From Blautia wexlerae DSM 19850 (GTDB lineage: Bacteria > Bacillota > Clostridia > Lachnospirales > Lachnospiraceae), in the NCBI RefSeq assembly GCF_025148125.1, contig NZ_CP102267.1, positions 1,870,501-1,934,500 on the forward strand: a DNA stretch of 64,000 nt. The letters run 5' to 3'. Shown here in pieces: positions 1 through 8,446 of this stretch (its first letter is position 1; each line of letters begins with the position of its first letter). The notes beneath the pieces are model-generated. The model was not told where the DNA came from. It worked only from the letters and a program-made list of their open reading frames with translations, and did no database searches. Both the position numbers and the translations under genes were made by a program.

Positions 1-362
1 TGGATGTGATAGCAGAACTGGGAATACATAAGTGGTTCTTCGCCATTTGCATGACAATCCTCCATGTATTCTGTCCACAAGAGTTTCTTACTGACTCCGT
101 TACGGAGTAATTCTTTATGGACATAATCGTAGTTAGGCATCCGTTTATTGGATCTGACTTGCTTTGTAGAAGGAAAAAACATTTCTGCAAGAACAGCATC
201 GGTATCGCTTTTATCAAGCGGCCAGGAAATATTTAATTCCTTTGCACGCTTCAAAACGCGATTAACCGTTTTCTTGGAGACATTGCAGCTGTCGGCAATG
301 CTCTGCTGACTGAGTCCCAGACTTTTTAGCCTGAGAATCTCTCGATACTTGGTCATGGTCAT
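1..362 (-). CDS. istA: IS21-family transposase IstA, N-terminal part (cut by window edge)
   Basis: The leftward frame opens at an ATG at 362, preceded by a strong GGAGG site at about 366-371, and runs off the left edge without a stop. The first 60 residues form a helix-turn-helix region (LGLSQQSIADSCNVSKKTV), followed by the RMPNYDYVHKELL and LMYSQFCYHI stretches typical of IstA, the DDE transposase of IS21 elements. Only about 120 of roughly 500 residues are present, so the catalytic core is outside the window. IstB would lie further left. It is a different IS21 lineage from the copy at 16-20 kb. Confidence 0.85.
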   Translation of the reverse strand, partial: MTMTKYREILRLKSLGLSQQSIADSCNVSKKTVNRVLKRAKELNISWPLDKSDTDAVLAEMFFPSTKQVRSNKRMPNYDYVHKELLRNGVSKKLLWTEYMEDCHANGEEPLMYSQFCYHI

Positions 363-419
363 GACCTCCTTTGAATGAATTTACACCAGCTGGTGCATGA
401 TTACATTCTAAAGGATTTA

Positions 420-495
420 TGATAAAGGTTTCCACTACCGGAAGGATGGTTTCCTAAAAAACGGATTTGCGGTTTCCTGTCACCGGACAGCAGGG
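420..495. repeat. Terminal repeat region of the left IS21 element
   Basis: The seven-base word GGTTTCC occurs three times (427-433, 448-454, 471-477), about 21-23 bases apart and just upstream of istA. Multiple short direct repeats near the ends are characteristic of IS21 elements, where they bind the transposase. The outer end probably lies near 490-495, but the other end is outside the window, so the boundary and target duplication cannot be fixed. From there to 652 I see no gene, only AT-rich spacer. Confidence 0.5.
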
Positions 496-652
496 ACACG
501 GGCACCGGATTATTCAGCATCCACTTCTTTCCTCCTTTTTCTACTGAAAGCACTTTCTATTATATATAACGAATAAATTGTACAAAAAGATAGTCAATAC
601 ACCTACTTTATAAGCGTTTTTTTTTAACCACCAAAGCAGGCTCATCAGTTTT

Positions 653-1570
653 TTATCCTTTTTGCTTAGGAAAGCACACTACAATTTCAAAAACATTATT
701 ATTTAGAGAAGCACTGATAGAACCGCCCATTTTTACTGTTAAATTCTTTGCTATTGTGAGACCCAAACCGGTTGTTTTGCGGGAACGGGATAAATCTGTT
801 GTATAAAAACGATTAAATATTTTGTCTATATCAGATTCATTTATGCTGTCTGTAAAATTCTGAAAAGAAAAATGGTAATTTTCATTATCATCATAAGATG
901 AAAAATGATAATCACTTTTCCCATGTGACAAGGCATTAGAAATGATATTTTCAAAAATTCTGGTTACTGCTTTTTCATCTCCATAAAATGGAAAAGAAAT
1001 CTCTGCAATACTTAATGCTGGAATTATTTTGCGTTCCTCAAAAGATTTAAAAAAGGAAACTGCAACAGAGCGTAAAACAGCATTTAAATCAAATGTAGTA
1101 TAAGAAAATTCCATTTCATCAGCTTCTATTCGTGCAAATTCAAACAACTGATTTAGTAACTGATTTAAAACATTCAATCTTTCATTTATAACAGCTGCTG
1201 CATCTAAATCTTCCTCGGACAACTCCGGCGATTGTAGAAGCATTTGGGTATATCCTTGAATAGCAGTCACAGGTGTTCTAAGATCATGAGCTAAATTTGT
1301 AATTGTTTCTTTGATTGCCTCATCCTTTTTTTGTAATGAATATACTTGTTTGTGGTAAACTCGAAACAATTCATTTAAAGCATTTACAAGATCGGTTATA
1401 TCGGAAGAAGGAAAATCTAATGTCAATTCCGCATGGGTAAATGAATGTAAAAGTGTTTGCAATTTCTGGCTTAACCGGGTTACCTCCCTACAATGAAGCA
1501 AGTAAAATGATAAAACAATAATAAGAGATAGTGTCACAATGATAGCATATATTTGAAGTAGCACACTCAT
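653..1570 (-). CDS. Sensor histidine kinase
   Basis: A 305-residue membrane kinase of the two-component system formed with the regulator at 3332-4015. One N-terminal membrane helix (about residues 3-25) leads straight into a short linker and a HisKA domain with the phosphorylatable histidine in NLAHDLRTP (about residue 95). The HATPase domain follows, with an N box (NIISNALSHGK) and a late G box (TTGLGLTIAKNL). There is no extracellular sensor loop. Such 'intramembrane-type' kinases usually read out the neighbouring ABC transporter rather than a ligand. A GGGAGGG site precedes the ATG. It is the last gene of a leftward four-gene operon. Confidence 0.9.
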   Translation of the reverse strand: MSVLLQIYAIIVTLSLIIVLSFYLLHCREVTRLSQKLQTLLHSFTHAELTLDFPSSDITDLVNALNELFRVYHKQVYSLQKKDEAIKETITNLAHDLRTPVTAIQGYTQMLLQSPELSEEDLDAAAVINERLNVLNQLLNQLFEFARIEADEMEFSYTTFDLNAVLRSVAVSFFKSFEERKIIPALSIAEISFPFYGDEKAVTRIFENIISNALSHGKSDYHFSSYDDNENYHFSFQNFTDSINESDIDKIFNRFYTTDLSRSRKTTGLGLTIAKNLTVKMGGSISASLNNNVFEIVVCFPKQKG

Positions 1571-1589
1571 AACATTATCCCTCCCTGCA

Positions 1590-2345
1590 TTATGTAATAT
1601 CTCTTTTCTTGAAAATTGTTCCTATAACTCCACCAAATATAATCATATAGGCGAAGAAAATGATAATTGCGGTTGGAAGCCATTGAACTGCCATATCTAT
1701 TCTTGTTTTATTGATATTACTAATTGCCCAAAAAATTGTGATGTTATATCCTAAGCCCAAAATACTTTCCAATCCATGAAGAACCAGATAACCAAAAAAT
1801 ATAAGCAAAGCATTAACTGCCATGCTAACTGAACTGTTTCTTATGAGAAAAACAAGTGAAATTGCGAGCGTTGATACAGCCATATGATATAATGCCTCAC
1901 AGAATATGTAGGACACTATATTGCTAATGCTTGTAAAAGTAAGACCGCTTATTCCAAAAAAAATTTTATTACATAACAAACCAATTAAAAAGGCAGACAC
2001 CAAAAAAAAGAATGATACAATCCAGCCAATTACCAATTTTGAGAAGAAGTAACTCCATCGTGACAGACCTTTTTCTATATAATGTTTTACAGTCCCTTGA
2101 CGAAAATCATTTGAGAAATAGTAGCTGCAAAAAATAATCAAAGGGAATACAACTGGGTAATAATTAAAAAAAGAATCCCAGTAATTTGCAGAAACTTCTG
2201 TACCTACCAAATATTCTCTCATGCCAATCGTTGCTTTTTGTGCATAAGCACATAAGAATATCCATCCTGTCATCATAAGAAAACATACTTTCAAGACTTT
2301 TCCATGTATCGCTTTATAAAAATCAGCTCTAATTAAATTAAGCAT
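1590..2345 (-). CDS. ABC-2 type transporter permease
   Basis: A 251-residue integral membrane protein with about six predicted helices and an N-terminal LIRADFYKAIHGK segment typical of ABC-2 permeases of the lantibiotic-immunity and bacitracin-resistance kind. It overlaps the 3' end of the ATPase gene by eight bases, which points to translational coupling and a shared transporter complex. An AGGAGG site lies just upstream of the ATG. The substrate cannot be read from the sequence. With its kinase and regulator neighbours, a role in sensing or removing antimicrobial peptides is the likeliest inference. Confidence 0.85.
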   Translation of the reverse strand: MLNLIRADFYKAIHGKVLKVCFLMMTGWIFLCAYAQKATIGMREYLVGTEVSANYWDSFFNYYPVVFPLIIFCSYYFSNDFRQGTVKHYIEKGLSRWSYFFSKLVIGWIVSFFFLVSAFLIGLLCNKIFFGISGLTFTSISNIVSYIFCEALYHMAVSTLAISLVFLIRNSSVSMAVNALLIFFGYLVLHGLESILGLGYNITIFWAISNINKTRIDMAVQWLPTAIIIFFAYMIIFGGVIGTIFKKRDIT

Positions 2346-3252
2346 TGACTATGCCTCCTCTCATTTTTTCATTAAAGTAATCTTCCAGTGACTCCTTTGT
2401 TACAGTACATTCATCAACAGCAATTCCATGATTAACCAGTAAGGAGTTTACAATTCCGGGATTGTCTACATATTCAAAAATCCGAATATTATTATCGGAA
2501 AGAATTTCGTAGTTTTTAGTATGGAGATTTTTCTCTATTAAAATAGCGGCCTGTGCAGTATCTGATGCCTTAATTTTTAAACAACATTGACATTTTTCAT
2601 TTAATTCTTTTGCAGTAATTTCTTCAATCAGCTTGCCATTTTTAATAATGCCGTATTTTGTTGCAATTTTTGACAATTCCCCCAAGATATGACTGGAAAT
2701 CATAATGGTAATATGTTCTTCCCTATTTAGTTTTAATAAGAAATTCCTCATATCTTGTATTCCAGTCGGATCTAAGCCATTGATAGGTTCATCAAGAATC
2801 AGAAAATCAGGATTTCCCAACAAGGCAACGCCAATGGCTAAACGCTGTTTCATACCTAATGAAAATTTTTTGACAATTTTATTTTCATATTGTGACAGAC
2901 CCACCTGCTTTAAAATTTGTTGTACAGATTCTTTACTTGACAGTCCATATGCTTTTCTAAATACTTCCAAATTTTGTTTTGCGGTTAATTCTGCATAAAG
3001 TGCCGGAGATTCAATCACACAACCAATACGATAACGCTCAGTCTGGGGAACAAAATTTCCAAATAGTTCAACAGAGCCTTCTGATGGTTCAACCAAACCT
3101 GCAATCATTTTCATTAAAGTAGACTTACCAGCACCATTCTCTCCAATCAAGCCATATATTTCGCCTTTTTTAATAGAAATGGATACTTTATCAACAGCAT
3201 AATAATTTGTGTATTTTTTAGATACTGTGTTCGTTCTTAGTATATATTCCAT
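2338..3252 (-). CDS. ABC transporter ATP-binding protein (peptide-resistance type)
   Basis: A 304-residue nucleotide-binding subunit. Walker A is GENGAGKST (about residues 37-45), the signature is FSLGMKQRLAIG, Walker B is FLILDEPINGLDP and the switch histidine is in ISSHIL. The C-terminal 80 residues are the variable tail seen in BcrA/SpaF-type proteins. The gene starts at an ATG with an AAGGAGGG site and lies between the response regulator and the permease on the same strand, so it is the engine of that exporter. Confidence 0.92.
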   Translation of the reverse strand: MEYILRTNTVSKKYTNYYAVDKVSISIKKGEIYGLIGENGAGKSTLMKMIAGLVEPSEGSVELFGNFVPQTERYRIGCVIESPALYAELTAKQNLEVFRKAYGLSSKESVQQILKQVGLSQYENKIVKKFSLGMKQRLAIGVALLGNPDFLILDEPINGLDPTGIQDMRNFLLKLNREEHITIMISSHILGELSKIATKYGIIKNGKLIEEITAKELNEKCQCCLKIKASDTAQAAILIEKNLHTKNYEILSDNNIRIFEYVDNPGIVNSLLVNHGIAVDECTVTKESLEDYFNEKMRGGIVNA

Positions 3253-3331
3253 GATATATCCCTCCTTGTGGTTTTAGTGTAAGGGATAAGTTTAAGTAAA
3301 TTATTTTCTAAATCTAAGGATTTCATAAAGA

Positions 3332-4015
3332 TTATATGTCCATCTTAAACCCAATTCCCCAAACCGTTTTAATATACGATTTACTATTATCTATTGCAGC
3401 AATTTTTTTGCGTAAGTTGCTGATATGAACATTGATAGCATTTTCAGTTCCTTCTAAAGCTTCATTCCATAATTGCTCATAAATCATATCTTTCGTAAAT
3501 ACTTGTTGCGGATGTTCCATAAGCATTTTCAATATAGCAAACTCATTTTTTGTAAGGGGCAATTTTTGATTTTTTAGAGTGGCCTCCATTCCTATTGTAT
3601 CTAAATTTAAATCGCCACAACATAACAAGGAATTTGATGTATATTGATTTTCATAAATCCGTCGCAAAATCGTTTCAATCCTTGCAAGTAGTTCTTCTAT
3701 ATCGAAGGGTTTCGTTACATAATCATCAGCACCGTTTTTCAATAAGGAAATTTTACTTTTAGAATCTTCTTTTGCAGATAGACCGATTACAGGTACATTT
3801 TTTGTTTTCTTTATTTCTGCTAAAACTTGTTCACCAGAAAGACCGGGAAGCATTAAATCCAAAATAATCAGATTAACTTTTTGCTTTTCAAGAAAAAGAA
3901 GGGCTTCTGTTCCTGAATAAGCAGAATATGTTATATAACCATTTTTCCGAAGATATTTAACAAGCATATCATTGATAGCCATATCGTCATCAACTATTAG
4001 AATTGTGTAATTCAT
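3332..4015 (-). CDS. OmpR-family response regulator
   Basis: A 227-residue two-domain regulator. The receiver has the acidic pair DDD near residue 9, the phospho-acceptor aspartate in LIILDLMLPG (about residue 53) and the conserved lysine in VTKPF. The C-terminal winged helix ends with NVHISNLRKKI and VWGIGFKM. It is first in the leftward operon and presumably controls the transporter and the kinase. The 190 bases upstream separate it from the divergent XRE gene and should hold its promoter. Confidence 0.92.
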   Translation of the reverse strand: MNYTILIVDDDMAINDMLVKYLRKNGYITYSAYSGTEALLFLEKQKVNLIILDLMLPGLSGEQVLAEIKKTKNVPVIGLSAKEDSKSKISLLKNGADDYVTKPFDIEELLARIETILRRIYENQYTSNSLLCCGDLNLDTIGMEATLKNQKLPLTKNEFAILKMLMEHPQQVFTKDMIYEQLWNEALEGTENAINVHISNLRKKIAAIDNSKSYIKTVWGIGFKMDI

Positions 4016-4206
4016 ATAAAATACCTCTCTTTAACATTGATCAATTTGCAGAATATAATTTTATGGCATATTCGTATCAACTTTATCACAATCGTTTGCT
4101 ATATTCAATCATGTGGCTATTTGATAGTGAAATAAAATGCTACTTAACATCAAATTCCATTACATTCTCATAATTCAACCCGAAATGTACAATGATATAG
4201 GGTGAT

Positions 4207-4572
4207 ATGAGAATGAACCAAGATGAAATTAGGTTTGACTTTCATGGGCTCGGGCTGGCAATCAAACAAGCTAGAGAAGAAAGAGGCTGGACACAGGCCT
4301 ATGTGGCGGAGCTGGTCGGCAAGACAGACCGCACGATTATGAATATTGAAAATAAGGGACAACATCCCAGCTTCAATTTATTTTTCAAACTCGTTACCAT
4401 GTTCGATATTTCCGTAGACCAGTTTTTCTACCGGGAAGAACAGCGGGACGAACACAGTTGCAGAAAGCACATTGATGTACTTCTCAACTCCATGAATGAA
4501 AAGGAGCTAGTTGTCATGGAGGCCACAGCCGAAGGGCTCAAGAAAGCCAGAGAAACGGAGGTTCAGAAATAA
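4207..4572 (+). CDS. XRE-family transcriptional regulator, copy 1
   Basis: A 121-residue protein with an N-terminal HTH (about residues 14-68: AIKQAREERGWTQ, then GKTDRTIMNIENKGQHPS) and a C-terminal helix ending in MEATAEGLKKARETEVQK. It is closely related to the protein encoded on the opposite strand at 4647-5009. Regulators of this kind are common cargo in Firmicute integrative elements, often near two-component systems. The ATG at 4213 is an alternative start. Confidence 0.85.
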   Translation: MRMNQDEIRFDFHGLGLAIKQAREERGWTQAYVAELVGKTDRTIMNIENKGQHPSFNLFFKLVTMFDISVDQFFYREEQRDEHSCRKHIDVLLNSMNEKELVVMEATAEGLKKARETEVQK

Positions 4573-4587
4573 GAGCCTCTGTTTTTT
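4557..4587 (+). terminator. Rho-independent terminator after XRE copy 1
   Basis: The AACGGAGG/CCTCTGTT arms (one G-T pair) enclose the stop codon and are followed by seven T residues. Confidence 0.65.
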
Positions 4588-4627
4588 TGTGCTATTTTAG
4601 CGGCACCCCCGAAAAGCCCCCTAAAAC

Positions 4628-4673
4628 GAGAAAAACGAAGGCCCTCTTACTTGACCTCCGTTTCTCTGGCTTT
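4628..4673 (-). terminator. Rho-independent terminator after XRE copy 2
   Basis: On the minus strand AAACGGAGG pairs with CCTTCGTTT and a T run follows. It is the counterpart of the terminator at 4557-4587, as expected for an inverted duplication. Confidence 0.6.
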
Positions 4674-5009
4674 TTGTAGTCCCTCTGCTGTGGCCTCCAT
4701 GACCGTCAATTCCTTTTCGTCCATTGTATTGAGCAGCCTGTCAATATGCTGGCGGCAGTCGCTTTCGCCGTTCTGCCTGTCAGGATAGAAAAACTGGTCT
4801 ACGGAAATGTCCAACAGGGTGACGATTTGGTAAAAGGTGTTCAGGCTCGGATGCTGGCCCCGGTTCTCAAAATACATGATGGAACGAGGGGTACGGTCTA
4901 CGAGCTGTGCAAGGTATTCCTGTGTCCAGCCTTTCGCCTCTCTTTTGCGCTTGATCTCCCGGCCTAATGCGTGGAAGTCAAGCCGTCTGGTGTCTTGGTA
5001 CATTCTCAT
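4647..5009 (-). CDS. XRE-family transcriptional regulator, copy 2
   Basis: A 120-residue paralogue of the product of 4207-4572, facing it tail to tail. It shares the MRMxQD start, the HTH (EIKRKREAKGWTQ, RTPRSIMYFENRGQHPS), the LDISVDQFFY segment and the C-terminal MEATAEGL helix. Most differences lie in the middle of the protein. It seems richer in G and C than copy 1, so the two copies have probably diverged for some time or came from related elements. Confidence 0.85.
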   Translation of the reverse strand: MRMYQDTRRLDFHALGREIKRKREAKGWTQEYLAQLVDRTPRSIMYFENRGQHPSLNTFYQIVTLLDISVDQFFYPDRQNGESDCRQHIDRLLNTMDEKELTVMEATAEGLQKARETEVK

Positions 5010-5217
5010 ATCACCCCTATATCATTCTACATTTCAGGTGTGATTATGAGAGCGAAACACAATTTTATGTTTTGGTAGTATTTTATTGTCCCTTCGGGAC
5101 GCACGACATCATTGATAGTCCGAAGGGACGGCGGTATAATAGATACTGACAAAAATTTTGAAACTCCACAATAGATACATATTTCTCTGCTACAATTAGA
5201 AGTCGGGAGGTGGGACT

Positions 5218-5889
5218 ATGCAGAAAATTTTGATAGTTGAAGATGACTTGGCGATACAGGCGCTATTACATGACTTTATACAAGAGGCTGGCTATGAGGT
5301 TACTTTGGCTTCCGATGGGGTTGAAGCTCTTTCCTATTTTTCCGAGCGGGGTTTTGATTTGGTTTTGCTCGATATTATGCTCCCCAAAATTGACGGCTAC
5401 GGAGTGTGTGAAGTTATCCGGCGAAAATCCAATATTCCTATTGTTATGCTCACAGCTTTGGACGCAGAAGAAAATCAGATCAAGGGATTAGATTTAGAGG
5501 CGGATGATTATATTACAAAACCCTTTTCCATGTCTGTGCTGATACGAAAAATTGCGGCGATATTGCGCCGTTCTTCCCAACAAGAAGATATGCCACACAC
5601 CATATCATATCGGGATTTAATTTTGGACTTGGACGGTTACAAAGTTTATACAACAGCAGGGCCTATTGACCTAACGCCTCGTGAGTTTGAAATCCTGCGG
5701 GAATTGCTGACCCACAAAGGCAGGATATTGACACGGCAAAATTTGTTACAAACACTTTGGAAATATGAATTTTTCGGAGATGAACGGATTATTGACACGC
5801 ATATAAAAAACCTGCGGAAGAAGTTGGGGCAGGCCGATTATATAGAAACAATCAGAGGGGTGGGATATAGAATTGATAAAGAAGATTAA
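5218..5889 (+). CDS. OmpR-family response regulator
   Basis: A 223-residue regulator. The receiver has EDD near residue 9, the aspartate in LVLLDIMLPK (about residue 52) and the lysine in ITKPF. The winged helix ends in HIKNLRKKLGQADYIETIRGVGYRI. A GGGAGGTGGG site precedes the ATG. The next gene, its sensor kinase, overlaps its end by 17 bases. This pair is unrelated in detail to the one at 0.6-4 kb. Confidence 0.93.
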   Translation: MQKILIVEDDLAIQALLHDFIQEAGYEVTLASDGVEALSYFSERGFDLVLLDIMLPKIDGYGVCEVIRRKSNIPIVMLTALDAEENQIKGLDLEADDYITKPFSMSVLIRKIAAILRRSSQQEDMPHTISYRDLILDLDGYKVYTTAGPIDLTPREFEILRELLTHKGRILTRQNLLQTLWKYEFFGDERIIDTHIKNLRKKLGQADYIETIRGVGYRIDKED

Positions 5890-7276
5890 AAGCAAGCTGG
5901 CTGTTAAGGTATTTATTATATCGGCACTTTTGATAGCATTTTGCTGTGGCATAACTTATTTTTTCATTCTCCATTTTGCGCCGTATATCTATTCTTATGC
6001 TCCATCGGATGTTGAGTGGTTAGCTGACGAACTTGCACAAGAGCTGTCCATGACAGACAAGGGTGAAACTGCCATTTATTTTTCAATCGCCAATAATACG
6101 CTAACTGGGGATTATAACAATGAATATCTATTCCATCTGTTTAACTCTGCTGGAGAAGAAGTCGGCCTTACAGACACGGACACAGCCACAGGAAAGCAAA
6201 TAAGTGACTACAGCCCCAATGACACAAGCGCACACTATACTGTTTCCTTTATCGGGGAGACACACTCCTATACTTTGTTACTTGCCAAGAACACAGACAA
6301 GGAAAGCCAAGTGGTGGAGGCGTTGCATAAGGCACTTCCAGCATTAGTGATTGTCATTGTAATAGTTTCTGTTTTGGTGGCGGTTTTCTATGCGTGGTAT
6401 ATAACTGCTCCCATTAAGAAAATCAGTAAAATGTCAAGACGGATGGCAAATATGGATTTTAACAACTTTTGTCCTGTTGAGCGAACAGATGAAATAGGCG
6501 TATTGGCTAATAGCTTGAATAGTTTGTCGAGCAATCTTTCTGCGGCTCTTATGGAATTAAAGGAGGCCAACCAAAAACTACAGGTCGATATTGATAAAGA
6601 AAAAGAGTTAGAGCTTCGACGGATGGAGTTCTTCTCTGCGGCCTCCCATGAACTGAAAACCCCAATCACAATTATCAAAGGCCAGTTGCAAGGAATGCTT
6701 TGCGGAGTAGGACGCTACAAGGACAGAGAAACTTATTTGGCACAATCATTGGAAGTGACAAATTCGTTAGAAAAAATGGTGCAGGAGCTACTCACTGTTT
6801 CAAGAATTGAAGCCCCGCAATATTCATGCGTCAAAACACATTTCGATTTTACTCAATTCCTGCGTCAGCGGTTAGCGGCCTTCGATGATCTGTTCGTGCA
6901 GAAAGAATTGTCTGTGGCTATCAATCTGTTACCTGACATTTATATAGATGGCGATATGGGGCTGCTTCAAAAGGTAGTTGACAATCTTCTTGGAAATGCT
7001 GCGACATATTCGCCGCCCGGAAACAGCGTCCGTGTAAATTTGCGCCAAGCAGAAGAAAAAGTATATTTAACAATAGAAAATACGGGCGTTCACATTCCAG
7101 AAGATGATATTTCCAAACTGTTTGAGCCGTTTTATCGTGTGGAGCAATCACGCAACCGTCAAACAGGCGGTAGCGGATTGGGCTTGTATATTGTCAAAAC
7201 AATCATCAATTTGCATAATGCTGAAGTAAGCGTACAAAATACAGACGATGGTGTTAGCATAAAAGTAATTTTTTGA
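5873..7276 (+). CDS. Sensor histidine kinase with HAMP domain
   Basis: A 467-residue classical sensor. Membrane helices at about residues 10-32 and 163-187 enclose an extracellular domain of about 130 residues. HAMP (AWYITAPIKKISKM onward) and HisKA (ASHELKTPITIIKG, histidine near 260) follow, then a HATPase with NLLGNAATYSPPG and GGSGLGLYIVK. The likely start is the TTG at 5873 inside the response regulator gene, downstream of an AGAGGGGTGGG site. The partner is the regulator at 5218-5889. The ligand is unknown. Confidence 0.9.
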   Translation: MIKKIKSKLAVKVFIISALLIAFCCGITYFFILHFAPYIYSYAPSDVEWLADELAQELSMTDKGETAIYFSIANNTLTGDYNNEYLFHLFNSAGEEVGLTDTDTATGKQISDYSPNDTSAHYTVSFIGETHSYTLLLAKNTDKESQVVEALHKALPALVIVIVIVSVLVAVFYAWYITAPIKKISKMSRRMANMDFNNFCPVERTDEIGVLANSLNSLSSNLSAALMELKEANQKLQVDIDKEKELELRRMEFFSAASHELKTPITIIKGQLQGMLCGVGRYKDRETYLAQSLEVTNSLEKMVQELLTVSRIEAPQYSCVKTHFDFTQFLRQRLAAFDDLFVQKELSVAINLLPDIYIDGDMGLLQKVVDNLLGNAATYSPPGNSVRVNLRQAEEKVYLTIENTGVHIPEDDISKLFEPFYRVEQSRNRQTGGSGLGLYIVKTIINLHNAEVSVQNTDDGVSIKVIF

Positions 7277-7422
7277 AATATCAACTAACAAAAGCGGTGA
7301 CAGGTTTACCTGTTGCCGCTTTTGCAACTCCATATAAAAAACATATTCAATACAATATCAATTCAAACTGCGGCGGTATTCTGATAGCGTACTCGATAGA
7401 GTACAGAAAGGAGCTCTCCAAT

Positions 7423-8172
7423 ATGAAAAAAAGCATAATTATCCCGCTTGCCGCTGTGTTGTGTTTGAGCTTACTTGCTGGCTGTAATGCCAAAGATAGC
7501 GCTACTCCCCCCAACAGCAAGCAGGCCAACACCTCCGCACAGGCCACGGTTACAAGGTCTGATACCTCGGACGCCTATGAAAAGCTGGTCGCATTCAAAA
7601 CAGCAAATTATGAGCAACAGAGTGTAGCCGATTTCAACCAATCGCTTGCCCCGGATAATGGAGATATTTCCGGGCTGTTAGACGCACAGGCAGAGGTGCT
7701 TGCAAGTATTTCACCAGATGATGAAAATTACGAGTTCATCACGATGACACTTGCGGTCTCTCTTGACGAATTGTATTGTGAACAAATGAATGACAGTGTT
7801 GGTCTTTCTGCCTATCTGAAAAGGGAGGAAAGGCCGCTGGAAAAACTTCCGGGCGAGGAAAGCGTTGCAGGGGCAGAGATTACCTATCAATTTGTTTTTA
7901 ATGCTCTATACAGATTGAGTTACACATTTTCTGACCCAACCCAAATTACTGTTGCGGATCGTGACAATGCCTTGCAAAAGTTCAAGACCGAATTTCAAAA
8001 CTATGTGGATAATTTGAGCGAAGCTGATCTGACAAGCTCCAATATCAAAACGGTCTTGTCCGAAAAAGCTGATGAATTGGAAAATAGTCTTTCCACAGCC
8101 AAAATGAAATTGTCCTGTGAGGTTGAAATCGTTGAAGTCCATAATGCTGGGGAAGAAATTGTAAATAATTAA
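7423..8172 (+). CDS. Putative lipoprotein of a two-component locus
   Basis: A 249-residue protein starting at the ATG at 7423, which follows an AAAGGAGC site; an in-frame upstream extension to 7273 has no such signal. The N terminus is a type II signal peptide (KKS, a hydrophobic stretch, then the lipobox LLAGCNA, cysteine near residue 23). A low-complexity linker rich in S, T, N and Q follows, then a mostly helical, acidic domain. I do not recognise the family. It lies 147 bases downstream of the kinase in the same direction and may be the output or accessory sensor of that system. Confidence 0.75.
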   Translation: MKKSIIIPLAAVLCLSLLAGCNAKDSATPPNSKQANTSAQATVTRSDTSDAYEKLVAFKTANYEQQSVADFNQSLAPDNGDISGLLDAQAEVLASISPDDENYEFITMTLAVSLDELYCEQMNDSVGLSAYLKREERPLEKLPGEESVAGAEITYQFVFNALYRLSYTFSDPTQITVADRDNALQKFKTEFQNYVDNLSEADLTSSNIKTVLSEKADELENSLSTAKMKLSCEVEIVEVHNAGEEIVNN

Positions 8173-8175
8173 AAG

Positions 8176-8219
8176 TCTGCCGCACGACGGCAAAAGAAAA
8201 AAAGCCGTCGTACAGCAGA
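8176..8219 (+). terminator. Hairpin after the lipoprotein gene
   Basis: Long arms TCTGC..ACGACGGC and GCCGTCGT..GCAGA with an A-rich loop begin three bases after the stop codon at 8172. There is no T run, so termination strength is uncertain. Confidence 0.5.
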
Positions 8220-8238
8220 TAATTTAACACGCCTATGG

Positions 8239-8268
8239 AACGGCGGCTTGATTTCAAAGCCGCCGTTT
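8239..8268 (+). terminator. Second hairpin, AACGGCGGCTT stem
   Basis: AACGGCGGCTT and AAGCCGCCGTT arms are followed by a short T-rich stretch. From here to 8446 no gene is visible. Confidence 0.45.
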
Positions 8269-8446
8269 CTTTGAGTTTCCACAAGCCGATGACGACTTGA
8301 AAGGATACGGCGGTGCCTTGGAGGTATCGTCGTGTCCATTTTTCTTTTTCATAATTCCCATGACCTTCACCAGCTAAAAAAAGCGTAGCTCCCCCTCCGG
8401 GACAGTCTGGCTATGAAGGTACAAAGTTGACCACATAGGCACATTG

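Larger units (their letters stand above)
4164..5053. repeat. Long inverted repeat around two XRE genes
   Basis: The start regions of the two convergent XRE genes are near-identical inverted copies. Bases 4187-4223 match the reverse complement of 4993-5030 with only about three differences, and weaker similarity extends out to 4164 and 5053. Each arm contains the start codon and the leader upstream of it. The interval therefore looks like an inverted gene duplication, with promoter and translation signals retained in both copies. Confidence 0.75.
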
